NCBI GenBank assembly: GCA_015039365.1
Contig: WION01000037.1
Location: 244,348 to 308,347 of the forward strand
DNA: 64,000 nucleotides
Direction: 5' to 3'
DNA from: Amanita rubescens
Taxonomy: Eukaryota; Basidiomycota; Agaricomycetes; Agaricales; Amanitaceae
The notes below the pieces were generated by a model. The model was not told where the DNA came from, searched no databases, and saw nothing but the letters and a program-made list of their open reading frames with translations. The position numbers and the translations under genes are program-made. This document shows, in pieces, positions 35,905 to 51,288 of this stretch. The stretch's first letter is position 1. Every line of letters starts with the position of its first letter.

Positions 35905-36515
35905 GATGTGTTGTGGGGCGCAACTAGACCAGACGCCTCTTGTTTAAATAGGGTATTTTCAATCTGAGATTATGATATCTCGGTCTCACGGAATCCATCC
36001 CCTGGCAGGCATTGAGAAAAAGACGAACGGCGTCTTCCAAAACGAAGAACTTGATCGGGTTTCTGGCGGCGTTCTATTTCAGGTCGCGACTTCCTTCGAA
36101 AAGATCAAGGCAAGGTTTAATGACAGACAGGGAGTATATGCAGTCCGTGCTACTTACAAGGAGGCCTCACACGACATGGGTAAAACCTGTTTCAAAGTTA
36201 ACAGTGGCGGCCAAGGCCGCTGTTGGTATCATTATGCTAGACGCATCTCCTCAGAATATTCAACAGACAGTATCTCCCAGCCCGTCGGCGATATCTCCAA
36301 ACATAGACTCCCTGACCGGTGTGGTTGGACATTCGAAAGTGTGGTGAAGCATTGAATGACGTGGTTATTGAGAAAAGCGATGTCATAAGCGGAAGCCTGC
36401 TGAATGAGAGATCAACATTGAAAAGTCATTTATTTTACGGAGATTAGAGGTGTCAAACGGCAGTTTGTAAATCTGACATCAGATAAGTTCAGAAAACTGC
36501 TCGTAACCGCTGGTG
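35905..36515. promoter_or_regulatory. A2 upstream region conserved with A1
   Basis: It contains a TATA-like element near 35,940 and text matching the A1 upstream region (GATCGGGTTTC, TCGCGACTTCCTTCGAAAA). A plus-strand frame at 35,972-36,355 is not matched in frame by the A1 version and is not supported as a gene. Confidence 0.5.
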
Positions 36516-36519
36516 GTAC

Positions 36520-37240
36520 GCACAATAAGAGTGTATGATGAGAACGCATAGACAGAGCAGACCACTGATGTGGAAAGCAACAACGGCCGACGTTCCAGGG
36601 TTCGGTTAAAATTAATCTGAGAAGATGTTTGAACGAGAACACATAGATAGAGCAGGCTTGGAAAGCAACAACGGCAGACGTTCCAGGGTTTTGTTAAAAT
36701 TAATCTGAGAAGATGTTTGAACGAGAACACATAGATAGAGCAGGCTTGGAAAGCAACAACGGCAGACGTTCCAGGGTTTTGTTAACATTGCTCTGGGAAG
36801 GCGGTCGGGATAAGAACGGGTTTGGTTATACATTAATCTGGGATGGCGTTCGGGATGGGAACGCATAGAGCAGGCTAGATGTGGAAAGCAACAACGGCAG
36901 ACGTTCCACGACTTGGTTAACATTAATTTGAGAAGGTGTTTGGGATGAGATGGAGCGGGCTAGATTTGGGAAGCAACAATCGCCGATGTTCCACAAGGCT
37001 GGATGTGGAAAGCAGCAACGGCAGACGTTCCACGATTTGGTTAACATTAACTGAGAAGGTGTTTGGGGTGAGAATACATGGATAGAGATGTAGAAAGTAA
37101 CAACGGCAAACGTTCCACGGTTTGGTTAATATTAATCTGAGAAGGTGTTTGGGTTGAGATAGAACAGGCTAGACTCGGATGCGGAAAGCAACAACGGCAG
37201 ACGTTCTACTTCTAGAGTTTGGCCAACATTACTATGGGAA
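36520..37240. repeat. Minisatellite 2 between A2 and C1
   Basis: It contains about eight units, several nearly identical (36,600-36,780), built around GCAACAACGGCAGACGTTCCA, GGTTAACATTA and GAGAACGCATAGATAGAGCA. It lies between two divergent start codons. Confidence 0.8.
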
Positions 37241-37727
37241 GATGCTCACCCACAGGGAACCGGAATGCGGATTGGCGGCAGAGGTCCGTTGAGCAAGTAG
37301 CTCAAACAATTAGAATTGAAGCTTGACAGTAGGATAACTGACGCGTCGACCGTTGGAGATCATCGATCATGAAGGAGTAGAGGCAAATGAAAAGCACAGC
37401 AGAGAATGAAGTGTTTTATTTTTAGAGCGCCGACAGTCGCGGCCCCGCATTACAGTGATCGTGGCGCACTTCTCGCTAAACTTAGCTTTCAGGAGGCATA
37501 ACACGCTCTCCGTTTCTGACCATAATTGCGACGGTGTCAGTAGCAAACCTAACTTTATTCCAAATGGGAGGCGCATTACGGTGAGTATCGTGGTTGCACT
37601 ATAAAGCTGTGACACGCAAAGTTCCATAGACTGCATCGGATGCGCGCAAGGAAAAGTAATCTTTAAAAAATCCTGAAGTAACGATAAATCCGTAATGTGA
37701 CCCCATCCGTGCGAGGCAGGATCGTAT

Positions 37728-37740
37728 CATAAAAGGGCCC
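37728..37740 (+). promoter_or_regulatory. TATA-box region of C1
   Basis: CATAAAAGGGCCC lies 47 bases before the C1 start codon. C2 and C3 have TATAAAAGGGCCC at the same place, so C1 carries a T-to-C change at the first TATA base and has also lost the TGCATGCAG just upstream. Confidence 0.65.
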
Positions 37741-37786
37741 AGTTGCAGACTATGTTCCACCCATCGTGATTCGTCTCCTCACTGAA

Positions 37787-41620
<3,834 letters not shown>

Positions 41621-42166
41621 AGGTGCACTTCGTAGTGAAGCAGTTGGAACTGTCATGTTACCCTGAATATGTACTTCTATTGTCATAGCTTGTGAATGTG
41701 AATGTGAATGAAAATGAACTTGAGCTAGCTAACAAGTCATGGTCTACGATCTTTTATCGTGGCACGACGGCCAAACAACTTACTCCCACAATTCAATCCA
41801 GCTTTTCTGCCAGTTTTTCCCATCTTATACCAGACATGTCGGATCACTCCTCGACGATGGTACCAGTGAGACCACTACCGCAGGTTCTCAAAAACTACTG
41901 GCGTCGAATGATCCTTTTGATAGGGCTGAATTTAACAAAAACACATGCTTTGCGGAAACGACGCGATGCATACGCGGCACTCCAGCTAACCCTCAGTTAT
42001 CGATCCTTGAAAATTAACAAGTGGCCTATATAATTCTGATGATGCGGCGTAATCTTTTTTCAATGTATCAATCGATTCCAATTTGGTAGCCGACTTGAGC
42101 GCATTATTTGCCTCGTGGGGAGGTACAAGAAGCAGTCGCAATACAAGTATTATCCTGGCACTATAA
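41621..42166. other. Convergent 3' flanks of C1 and A3
   Basis: The C1 3' flank (AAAGGTGCACTTCGTAGTGAAG, TACCCTGAATATGTACTT) is also found after truncated C3. GTGAATGTGAATGTGAATG is a short tandem repeat near 41,694. The block GATGATGCGGCGTA..AGCCGACTTGAGCG is shared with the flank of A4 (48,658). The frame at 41,692-42,033 is not supported as a gene. Confidence 0.5.
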
Positions 42167-43277
42167 CTACTTCGAGACCGTATTGATGTATTCTTGCACG
42201 TTAATTTGGACCACTTCCCATTGGATCATAGCTGCTGGTATAACCCTCGCTGTAGAAAGACTCTGAGCAATTTCTTGCATGGGCGTCAAAAGACTGTAAT
42301 CGAACATATCAGTATGACGCTCATTTCCCATAGGCATTAAGTGCTTACGCCTCAAGCTTGGCTTTGGTATTCTTAACGTTCCGGACGGCTGCCTTCAGTT
42401 CATTGATAGCCTTAATAATCTAAAAGAGATGTAAGCGTTGACAATTCGATGTATTTGGTCTAGCCTAACCTTGTGAGCCTCGATAGCTTGCCACGCGACG
42501 GTCCCACCAAGAGCGCCTACGAGTATTGGTTAGTTACTAGCTCGAGCTCTGTTTCGCTAGATGTGTACCTGCAACACTTAGGGCCGCCAACATGCCGCCC
42601 GCGGGAAGGAAGGCACAGAAGGCAGCAAGGCAGGCAAACATGGTCATTTTCTTTTGCTCTTCGGTAAGCTCGTCAATGCTCTGCTGCCATTTATCAATAT
42701 TTTGGTCACACTCGTTAATCTTCATCTTCACAACGTTGATTGCATTGTCCCAGTCGTTCTTCACCTCGGTGCTATCAGATTATATGTGAGAAATCCTCCG
42801 ACCGTAACGCGAGGTTGCTCACGATCGCTCGGAGAGCGTTTTAACAGATTCAAGGTATTCTGACACCAAGGGCGTGTTAGTTGAGAGGTAGATGGACGGC
42901 GGAATATCTCCAGCCATGATGTCGGCTTGGTCGTCGCGCTTCACGAACGGCAAAAGGATCTGCTGAATTGTGGCGTATGTTGCGAGATCTCGCGCAACTG
43001 GTAGCGTATCTAGTTGCAGCTGGAGGTACTTCTCACGATAGTAGTTCATAACGACATTGATGTTGGTCAAGTCGGAGAGTCGACTGTTGCCGCTAGCAAC
43101 TAGAGTGAACAAGTTAGTAGTCTTGTCCAGATCATCCCCAAGGGATATAGTGTCGAGGTCCGGGAACACTAGCAGCTTGTGAAGCGCCTTGCGAGCAGCC
43201 AAGTAGTCTGGAGTAAACCTGCTCAAAGAGCCAAGCTGTGCACCGGTACCAAGAGCATCGAGGAGCCGAGAGGACAT
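42167..43277 (-). pseudogene. A3: internally deleted A-type gene
   Basis: The start is intact (MSSRLLDALGTGAQLG), but after LTNINV the frame passes directly to VMNYYREKYLQLQLD. This deletes about 1.3 kb that in A1 and A2 holds the first coiled-coil/hydrophobic set. The joint lies at a short CGACAT microhomology. The hydrophobic hairpin of the second set is shortened (MTMFACLAAFCAFLPAGGML). Part of the last exon is missing as well, though YINTVSK and stop remain. Frames stay open, so a shortened product is possible. Confidence 0.65.
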
Positions 43278-43339
43278 ATTTCGCGAGATGCGTTGTGGGA
43301 TGCAACTAGACCAGATTCTTGTCTAAATACGATCCGTCG

Positions 43340-43780
43340 AAGGCCAGATGTGGAAAGTAACAACGGCCGACGTTCCAGGGTTTAGTTAACATTACTCTGG
43401 GAAGGTGATTGGGATGAGAGCGAGTTTGGTTAACATGAGTCTGGGAAGGTGATCTGGATGAGAACGCATAGCCGGATGTGGAAAGCAATAACGGCCGACA
43501 TCCCAAGGTTTGGTTAACATTACTCTGGAAAGGTGCTCGGGATGAGAACACATAGATAGAGCAGGCTATATGCGGAAAGCAACAACGACCATTTGGTTAA
43601 CATCAATTGAGAAGGTGTTTGGGATGAGATAGAACAGACTAGATCAACAACGGCCGACGTTCCAGACCTTGGTTAACATTGTTCTGGAAGGTGCTCAGGA
43701 TGAGATCGCATAGATAGAGCAGGCAAGACGTGGCAACGGCCGACGTTCCAGGATTTTGGTTAACATTACCCTGCGAAGAC
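43340..43780. repeat. Minisatellite 3 between A3 and C2
   Basis: It contains about five units with the shared core CAACGGCCGACGTTCCAG, TTTGGTTAACATTA and GAGAACACATAGATAGAGCA. It is closely similar to minisatellite 4, so the two cassettes were copied recently. Confidence 0.78.
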
Positions 43781-44204
43781 TCTGCTCGTCGCAGGGAACC
43801 AGAATGCGGATTGAAGAGGTCAGTTGATCAGCGGCTAGCTCGAACAATTAGATTTGAAGCTTGACATGTCGACAGAGATCGTAAAGGAATGAAAAGCGCG
43901 GTGGAGCCTTGCTTTATTTTTAGAGCGCGCTAAACTTAGCTTTCACGTGTCCACAGCAATACGCCGTGTTGTTTCAGAAAATCATAGCTCTCACATTACG
44001 CGAACGCAATAGACGGAGTGGCGCTTGTTACAGTCTTGAGGTGAGTATCGTGGTCGCACCACAAAGGGATTCACGTCTGACACGCGAAATGTAATAGACT
44101 GCATTGGATGCACGCAAGGAACGAAAATCATGAAATAACGCTCAATCCGTAATGTGACCCCATGATTCCCCATCCGTGCGAGGCAGGATCGTATCTGCAT
44201 GCAG
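43781..44204. promoter_or_regulatory. C2 promoter-proximal region
   Basis: This 420-base segment between minisatellite 3 and the C2 TATA box is nearly the same as the segment before C3 (51,000-51,240). Shared text includes AACTTAGCTTTCACGTGTCC and GGAGTGGCGCTTGTTACAGT. No coding exon was found. Confidence 0.5.
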
Positions 44205-44217
44205 TATAAAAGGGCCC
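44205..44217 (+). promoter_or_regulatory. TATA box of C2
   Basis: TATAAAAGGGCCC lies 40 bases before the C2 start and is identical to the C3 element. Confidence 0.75.
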
Positions 44218-44256
44218 AGTCCCAGAATATGTCCTACCCATCGTTTCCTCACTGAA

Positions 44257-44680
44257 ATGGCTGCCTTCGACTACTTCTCTTGGGTGTGCCAGTGGCGAAG
44301 CGGATTATGTCCGGGCGACGTTCTTCAACCAGATTCGCAATCCATGGCCATCTCCAACATCCTGTCGGATGACCACTGACGGCTGTAGTTTATGGCTGGG
44401 GAAACTGCACGCGATACAATTCCTGTCCTGCGCACCCTGCGTGCTGAAAACAAAGGAGCATTGCTGGTATATACTCCGTCGAGGTTGGATGGCTCCAGGG
44501 ACTCCGACGCGTTTGGACGGGTCAATGCATCTCGTAAACGTTCCGTGGATGAGATGATCAAGACCGTTGACACTACCGCCGATTTTAAGGATTCCTTCCC
44601 TTTCCTGGTCCCCATGCATCCGAGCCAAAGAATGTGATGTGAGGGTTGTGATAGATGCGGAATGAAACGTGCTTTCTACT
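44257..44680 (+). pseudogene. C2: C-type start fused to PRODH fragments
   Basis: The C-type promoter and first codons (MAAFDYFS) run directly into PRODH sequence. The fusion starts in the exon that ends VTFFNQ (here with deletions) and continues through AGETARDTIPVLRTLRAENK and DEMIKTVDTTADFKDS. A short piece near VVIDAE follows, and then homology ends. Stop codons and frame changes interrupt the reading. This is a non-homologous junction between neighbouring duplicated genes. Confidence 0.75.
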
Positions 44681-44952
44681 AGTAGCGTTGCAGTAGAAGC
44701 GTATGCTACAAATGTTTGTAGAATCACAACTGGATTCATTCTCACTGGACCGCTGAAGATGTCGATAACATCAAGTGACTGATCATATGCTTGTCGGTAC
44801 GAATATGAGTAACGAACATGTTTGAAAGATATCTAAAGGACGGTCCGGGAAATCGAACTTTCAAGAACCCATACGCGGCACTCCAACTAACCTCTTGACC
44901 ATGACCAACCTTCATAATACTTAAAAGGATCATTAATAGTACTATTGGTAGA
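44681..44952. other. Intergenic stretch, nothing recognised
   Basis: The spacer lies between the C2/PRODH chimera and the 3' end of the Crinkler gene. No motif was found. Confidence 0.4.
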
Positions 44953-47382
44953 TCATTTGTGATTTTCTTGTAATGCTATTGGTCCCCATACTTGGTCCAC
45001 CTTGTTGTTGAACACACGAACTTCCGTGTACTGTTTATTAAACACAACATGATACAGGTTAGCAATATCTAAGAAGAAAAGGTCAGCATAGGCTATCTCC
45101 AAATATTGAGGTATCGTACGATTCTTATCCAACTCGGAATGGGAGGTCTTGGGGGGGTTTGTGCGACAATCAAGAAGAACATAATCAGTCATATCACCAT
45201 CTTTCAGCCACTTGCCATATGCACCATCTGCTTTAAAACGGGAAGCGTGGTCGTTCAAACGATCTCCGTCGCGAGTGATTTCAATTCCCCATTTCACATT
45301 GGGGATGAAGAAGTCAATACGACCTGCAACTTTTGCTTTTCGTGCAGACGCGAACTCTGGGGAGATGCGAACATTTCCACAGGTAACGGCGATGAGGGAG
45401 CGATAATACTCGTCTTGGTACTGAGCTTCCGGTGGTAGGTCAGTGGACCCACCATCGACACGGCGGATCGCTAACTTCATCTGCGAGGGCTTGAATTGCT
45501 TAAGGACCGCTAGGGACAGCGCGTATGGAGTTTCAAACTGGGGGAGACCATCCGTGGGTTGGAGTCTCCAAGATAGTGCCGCATGGTGGAGAGGGGTCGC
45601 AAACGTGTAAGACTGGGGTCCAGGTGCGTCTTCGGCGTAGATCCATCCCTTGCGATGGCAGTATCGAATAGCTGCATTGTCGGTGCCTTCCGTCACTCTG
45701 CCGGATACGAGCAAGCGCCGTAACAGCCTAGAGACGTCTGGATGGTCCGACAGATCCTTGTCGTCAGGTAGGCCTCGTGTGAAGGCTCCAGCAAGACGAT
45801 TCATGATGTGATCAAGAGAGAAATTTTCATAATAGGTATCAAGTGTGAGTGGTCCTTTCCTTCGTATGTGTGTTTTCATCTGGAGACAGAGTTAGTGGAG
45901 ATACAAACCAGAGGGCATTGTACAAAGAACACACATCGTTCAATATGAGCCTTAAGAGTCCAATCACAGCACCAACATGCCCAGCCGTCATCTCAAAGAT
46001 TTCTTGCGAGAGGTCCAGGTCGATCGCTAGCTCTTCGTTGAACTGTAACACAACCTCGCTGAATTCATCCCAATCGAGCAATAGACCATGTATTTCTGTC
46101 CCCTTATTGACCTTGCTGGGCCATAGAGTCATACAAGCTGCTTTGTCGAGATCTGTGGGCGTTCCTCCGTCGATGCTCTTAACGGGAGTTGATACGCTGC
46201 CGTAGCTGCAAAATACGACGACGCGGTAGCAACTTGGATTGTCAATGATGTTCTTCAAGAAACCGTTCCAAAGATAGCCATCCCCGAATGATTCCTGAGC
46301 TTCATCCATAAGTAGGAAAGCAGGGCTCGTTCGCCTGGGGAAATCGGGAATGATGGCCTTGAGGCAAAAGTACGAATCCGACTTCTGTTCCGCTGAAAGG
46401 CCTAAGTTTCCCGGCGGCCACGACCAAGTTACACAGACAAAAGCTTTGGGATCTTTCTGTAGAATATGCTGATGCAGTAGATTCAAGAGAGTTGACTTGC
46501 CGCTCCCTGGAGTCCCTCGAACCTAGTATAAGATTGCTCGGACGTCGGCATCAAACTTCTCAAGACGCCGAGACGTACATAGATCAGCCTTTCCTCCATC
46601 ATGGCATCATACAACCCTTCAACTGTCCGTTTACGGAGGCTGATGTTTGCTGTAAAATGCCGGAAATCAACTACGTGGAGAAGATAATACGAGATATATC
46701 TACACTCACGTGAAATTACAGGTGGTTCTGAACTAGTACGGCGCATCAGGGGTAGTTGAGGCAGTGGGGCTAGGGAGCATATGCAACAAGAATGCCAGGA
46801 GCATTGTAAGTGCAGAAAAAACATGGCATTAACTTTGCTTACGGGGTGGATCTTCGTGGGTTGAGGATCAGTTAGTAATTGTCTAGAAACCTGGTCAATG
46901 CGCACTCACGTTTCACGAGAATGTGTAGAAAGCCCTGGGGAACACCTTGGGGAAAGTAACTTGAGATGGTATCCGAAGGCTCTTCCAGGTTGACGAAAAA
47001 CTCGGAGGGGAATCGCGGAAGACGATTGAGAAGGGTCTTTACGGGTTTGATCCCTATAGGATTGACGAGCTACGCGGCGTGAGTGGAATGCGTACATTGG
47101 CAATTGAAACATACTCACTTTCCACAGGACGATATTCGAGACATCTACATCGCAAAGAGCTACTTTCTTTCTTTTAATGAGTTCCGTCAGCTGGAACATG
47201 TTCTGTCCAGCATCTACAATAACTTGAAACGGAGTCACATCGCCATCAAGGAGACACCAGAGGTGGTACAGGTTGGCCGTTTGCATTGGGGGTGGAAGAA
47301 GTCCGGATGACATGTAGGAGTTATAATAAAGAAGTTGTAGAGGGGAAAAAGGAGAAGCAGCGTTGGACTGGAAGTCGCTCAT
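44953..47382 (-). CDS. Crinkler (CRN)-family protein: header, P-loop NTPase, REase-type nuclease
   Basis: The start at 47,382 (MSDFQSNAASPFSP) leads into the ubiquitin-like Crinkler header: LYHLWCLLDGDVTPFQVIVD and SNIVLWK, then after an intron LVNPIGIKPVKTLLNRLPR and VPQGFLHILVK. Next comes a P-loop NTPase with VRGTPGSGKSTLLNLLHQ (Walker A) and AFLLMDEAQESF (Walker B). The C-terminal domain contains KVAGRIDFFIPNVKWGIEIT followed by RDGDRLNDHASRF and MTDYVLLDCR. That is the PD-(D/E)XK restriction-endonuclease-like fold found at the end of many CRN proteins. The chain ends IALQENHK. Known CRN proteins act as nuclear or DNA-targeting effectors, possibly in conflicts between strains or microbes. 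All exons read here are open; exon limits between header and NTPase are approximate. Confidence 0.8.
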
Positions 47383-47720
47383 CGTTAATCTGAGACCAAC
47401 AATAATAGGGGCACTTTAGTTATTACCGCTTTTGGTGCCGCGCATCATAACCTGAGTATCTCACTAGTAACCTGAATCGAATAAAGGAAAAAGATTTGGG
47501 ATGTAGTAGTATGACAACGTTGAAGTACGGAATGTGTCTCGTCGTCACCTCGTTGGCCTCGCGCGAAGCTCGTTCGATCCACTGACAGTTGCCACCCAAC
47601 GCTGACTTATCCCTCACTCTCTTTCCGCCCCTCCTTCGCTCTCACTTTCTTTGGAAGCTCGCAGATTCTGAGATTCCGCATACGTACTTTGATCCGGCGG
47701 ATAAACCCATGTTCAGTTGA
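47383..47720. other. Crinkler upstream region, nothing recognised
   Basis: The region presumably holds the Crinkler promoter. TCACTTTCTTTGG and CT-rich stretches are present near 47,620-47,650. No gene is supported. Confidence 0.35.
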
Positions 47721-47724
47721 AGAA

Positions 47725-48079
47725 TGGACTCAAACACGCTTTTTAGCAGCGAAGAGCTATTGTTCGATTCGGGCTACGATGCCAACGTCGCGTTTTTTGA
47801 GTGTATACCTCAGCCAGAGGATGCGGTGGTGTATTGGTGCACGAGGGAATGAGGTGTCGAGGATCGGATAGCATAGCGATGTGGCGGATTTGAAAAGGGT
47901 GATGAGGGAGCGGCTGTCTATGGCTGGCGCAAGTATATTTGTGGCAGTGGAGAATGTATATATGGAGGAACGGTGGCGCCGCTGGGGGAGGTATGCGAGG
48001 TCGTGGAGGACGTGAATGCTATCGAGTTGCATACCACGGGACTTTATGGGCCGCAAGGAAATTGGAGGACGTTGGGATG
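47725..48079 (+). pseudogene. Possible decayed small gene
   Basis: A plus-strand ATG gives MDSNTLFSSEELLFDSGYDA and continues to a stop after about 40 codons. In another frame, plausible coding text resumes and ends IELHTTGLYGPQGNWRTLG at 48,079. Either an intron or a frameshift would connect them. I do not recognise the family and the call is weak. Confidence 0.25.
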
Positions 48080-48799
48080 ACTGTTACTCTTTGCGATAAT
48101 CTCCATGGCTGATCATTCGGACTCACGAGCGCCCAAGTCAAACGCCAAAGTGTCGTACTTAAATGAGCGTAAATGACTGTTACTGATCTTTTGCCAGTAA
48201 GCCATCTTCAGTCGCACGGTCAACAAAAAATTGAATCATACGGACCTGCATCTGGCACGACCTTTCCGTTTGTTGACTACACTCAGACTGTTTCTCCCGG
48301 CATGCTTCCAATTTTTGACAATTTCCTTTTCTACTGCATGGCTTCAGTCCCCACCTTGATGCCTGGGCTCTGCACCCTCCCTTCTTCTCTGGACAAATGT
48401 TCTCGATGATGAGCCGTCCTAGCGTGCGTAGCAGAAGCCTATTGAGTTGAGTTGAGTTGCGAGTCGCGGGAGTAGTGTTACGTTAGCCGATTGTAATCAC
48501 GACTGACTTTCTGAATCACATTCACCTTTGGCATCCCATCCACCAATCACGATGATCCATCTGAACCACGCTAATTCACGCCGGGCCATGGCAGTTCTCT
48601 CGAAATGTGACATACAACTACATTTTGTCCAATACGGATACTCATACCTATACGATTCGGATGATGCGGCGTAGTTAGCCGACTTGAGCGTATTATTTGC
48701 TGTCCTCGTGGGGAGGTACAAGGTGCATGCTCGAATTATTTAAGAATGCCGAACCCAGTCGCAATACAAGTATTATAGCTGATAACTAGTCCCTGGCAC
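48080..48799. other. Intergenic stretch including the A4 3' flank
   Basis: The distal part (48,655-48,800) matches the sequence downstream of A3. The rest contains short frames without recognisable motifs and TTGAGTTGAGTTG near 48,440. Confidence 0.4.
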
Positions 48800-49893
48800 T
48801 ATAACTACTTCGTATTAATGTATTCTTGCACGTCAATTTGGACCACTTCCCATTGGATCATAGCCGCTGGTAAAACCCTCGCTGTAGAAAGATTCTGAGC
48901 AATTTCTTCAAAAGACTGTACTCAAACATATCAGTATAACGCTCATATCCCATAGGCATTAAGTGCCTACGCCTCAAGCTTGGCTTTGGTATTCTTAACG
49001 TTCAGGACGGCTGCAGTTCATTGATCGCCTCAGTAATCTAAAAGAGATGTAAGCGTTGACAATTCGATGTATTTGGTCTAGTCTAACCTTGTGAACCTCG
49101 ATAGCTTGCCACGCGACGGTCCCACCAAGAGCGCCTACGAGTATTGGTTAGTTATTAGCTCGAGCTCTGTTTCGCTAGATGTGTACCTGCAACACTTAGG
49201 GCCGCCAACATGCCGGCCGCGGGAAGGAAGGCACAGAAGGCAGCAAGGCAGGCAAACATGGTCATGTTCTTTTGCTCTTCGGTAAGCTCGTCAATGCTCT
49301 GCTGCCATTTATCAATCTTTTGGTCACACTCGTTAATCTTCATCTTCACAACGTTGATTGCATTGTCCCAGTCGTTCTTCACCTCGGTGCTATCAGATTA
49401 TACGTGAGAAAACCTCCGACCGTAACGCGAGGTTGCTTACGATCGCTTGGAGAGCGTTTTAGCAGATTCAAGGTATTCTGACACCAAGGGCGTGTTAGTT
49501 GAGAGGTAGGTGGACAGCGGAATATCTCAGCCACGATGTCGGCTTGGTCGTCGCGCTTCACGAACGGCAAAAGGATCTGCTGAATTGTGGCGTATGTTGC
49601 GAGATCTCGCGCAACTGGTAACGTATCTAGTTGCAGCCGGAGGTACTTCTCACGATAGTAGTTCATAACGACATTGATGTTGGTCAAGTCGGAGAGTCGA
49701 CTGTTGCCGCTAGCAACTAGAGTGAACAAGTTAGTAGTCTCGTCCAGGTCATCGCCAAGGGATATAATTTTGAGGTTCGGGAACACTAGCGGCTCGTGAA
49801 GTGCCTTGCGAGCAGCCAGGTAGTCTGGAGAAACCTACTCAAAGAGCCGAGCTGTGTACCGGTACCAAGAGAGTCCAGGAGCCGAGAGGACAT
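48800..49893 (-). pseudogene. A4: frameshifted, internally deleted A-type gene
   Basis: A4 carries the same internal deletion as A3 (LTNINV joined to VMNYYREKYL), so both descend from one deleted ancestor. It also has one-base deletions near 49,831 (GGAGAAACC against GGAGTAAACC) and near 49,528 that break the frame. The 3' end is degraded, with several small deletions. Confidence 0.75.
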
Positions 49894-49959
49894 ATTTCGA
49901 GAAATGTGTTGTGGGATGCAACTAGACCAGATTCTTGTCTAAATACGATCCGTCGAAGG

Positions 49960-50860
49960 CCAGATGTGGAAAGTAACAACGGCCGACGTTCCAGGGTTTG
50001 GTTAACATTACTCTGGGAAGGTGCTCGGGATGAGAACGAGTTTGGTTAACATCAGTCTGGGAAGGTGATCTGGATGAGAACGCATAGATAGAGCAGGCTA
50101 TATGCGGAAAGCAACAACGGCAGATGTTCTACCATTTGGTTAACATCAATTGAGAAGGTGTTTGGGATGAGATAGAACAGACTAGATCAACAACGACCGA
50201 CGTTCCAGACCTTGGTTAACATTATTCTGGAAGGTGCTCAGGATGAGAATGCATAGATAGAGCAGGCAAGACGTGGCAACGGCCGATGTTCCAGGGTTTA
50301 GTTAGCATTACTCTGGGAAGGTGATTGGGATGAGAACGAGTTTAATTATCATGAATCTGGGAAGGTGATCGGGATGAGACCGCATAGACAGAGCAGGCCA
50401 GATATGAAAAGCAACAATGGCCGACGTTCCAGGATTTGGCTAACATTGGAAGGTGCTCGGGATGAGAATGGGTTTTATTAACATTAGTCTGGGAAGGTGT
50501 TCAGGAGGAGAATAGAGCAGGCCAGATGTGGAAAACAACAACGACCGACGTTCCAGGGTTTGGATTACTTTGGGGAGGCGCCCCGAATGAGAACACATAG
50601 AAAGAGTAGGTAAGATGTGAAAATCGACGACGGCAGGCGTTCCAGGGCTTGACTGCTCTGGGAAGGTGTTCAGGACCAGAACGCATGGATAGAACAGGCC
50701 AGATACGCCAGTGGCAACGACCGACGTTCCAGACCTTGGTTAACGTTACTCTGGTAGGTGCTCAGGATGAGAATGCATAGATAGAGCAGGCGAGACGTGG
50801 CAAAGGCGGGCGTTCCACTTAACATCACTCTGTGAAGACTCTGCTCGCCCGCAAGAAACG
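49960..50860. repeat. Minisatellite 4 between A4 and C3
   Basis: The longest array, about nine units, with recurrent GGTTAACATTACTCTGGGAA and GATGAGAACGCATAGATAGA. The first part is nearly identical to minisatellite 3. Confidence 0.8.
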
Positions 50861-51244
50861 TCGGAATGCGGATTTCAGAGGTCAGTTGAGTGGCTAGCTC
50901 GAACAGCTAGGATTGAAGCTTGACATGAACGATAAGATAATTGACAAGTCGACGGAGATCGTAAGGGAGCAGATGCAAAAGCCTTTATTTTTAGAGCGCC
51001 ACGGTGCTAAACTTAGCTTTCACGTGTCCACAGTCCAATACGCCGTGTTGTTTCAGAAATCATAGCTCTCACATTACGCGAACGCAATAGATGGAGTGGC
51101 GCTTGTTACAGTCTTGAGGTGAGTATCGTGATCGCACTACAAAGGGTTTCACGTCTGACACGCGAGATGTAATAGATTGGATGCACGAAAACCATGAAGT
51201 AACGCTCAATCCGTAATGCGAGGCAAGATCGTATCTGCATGCAG
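50861..51244. promoter_or_regulatory. C3 promoter-proximal region
   Basis: The segment is shared with the C2 promoter (TTTATTTTTAGAGCG, CTTAGCTTTCACGTGTCCAC). No coding exon was found. Confidence 0.5.
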
Positions 51245-51257
51245 TATAAAAGGGCCC
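51245..51257 (+). promoter_or_regulatory. TATA box of C3
   Basis: TATAAAAGGGCCC lies 32 bases before the C3 start codon and is identical to that of C2. Confidence 0.75.
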
Positions 51258-51288
51258 AGTCGCAGACTATGTTCCACCCATCACTGAA

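Noticed and set aside
35972..36355. 127-codon plus-strand frame upstream of A2
   Set aside because: The homologous region upstream of A1 does not keep the same frame, so coding is unlikely.
36430..37047. Several minus-strand frames with repeated CCFPH/RCCFP motifs
   Set aside because: They are translations of minisatellite units and change frame between units.
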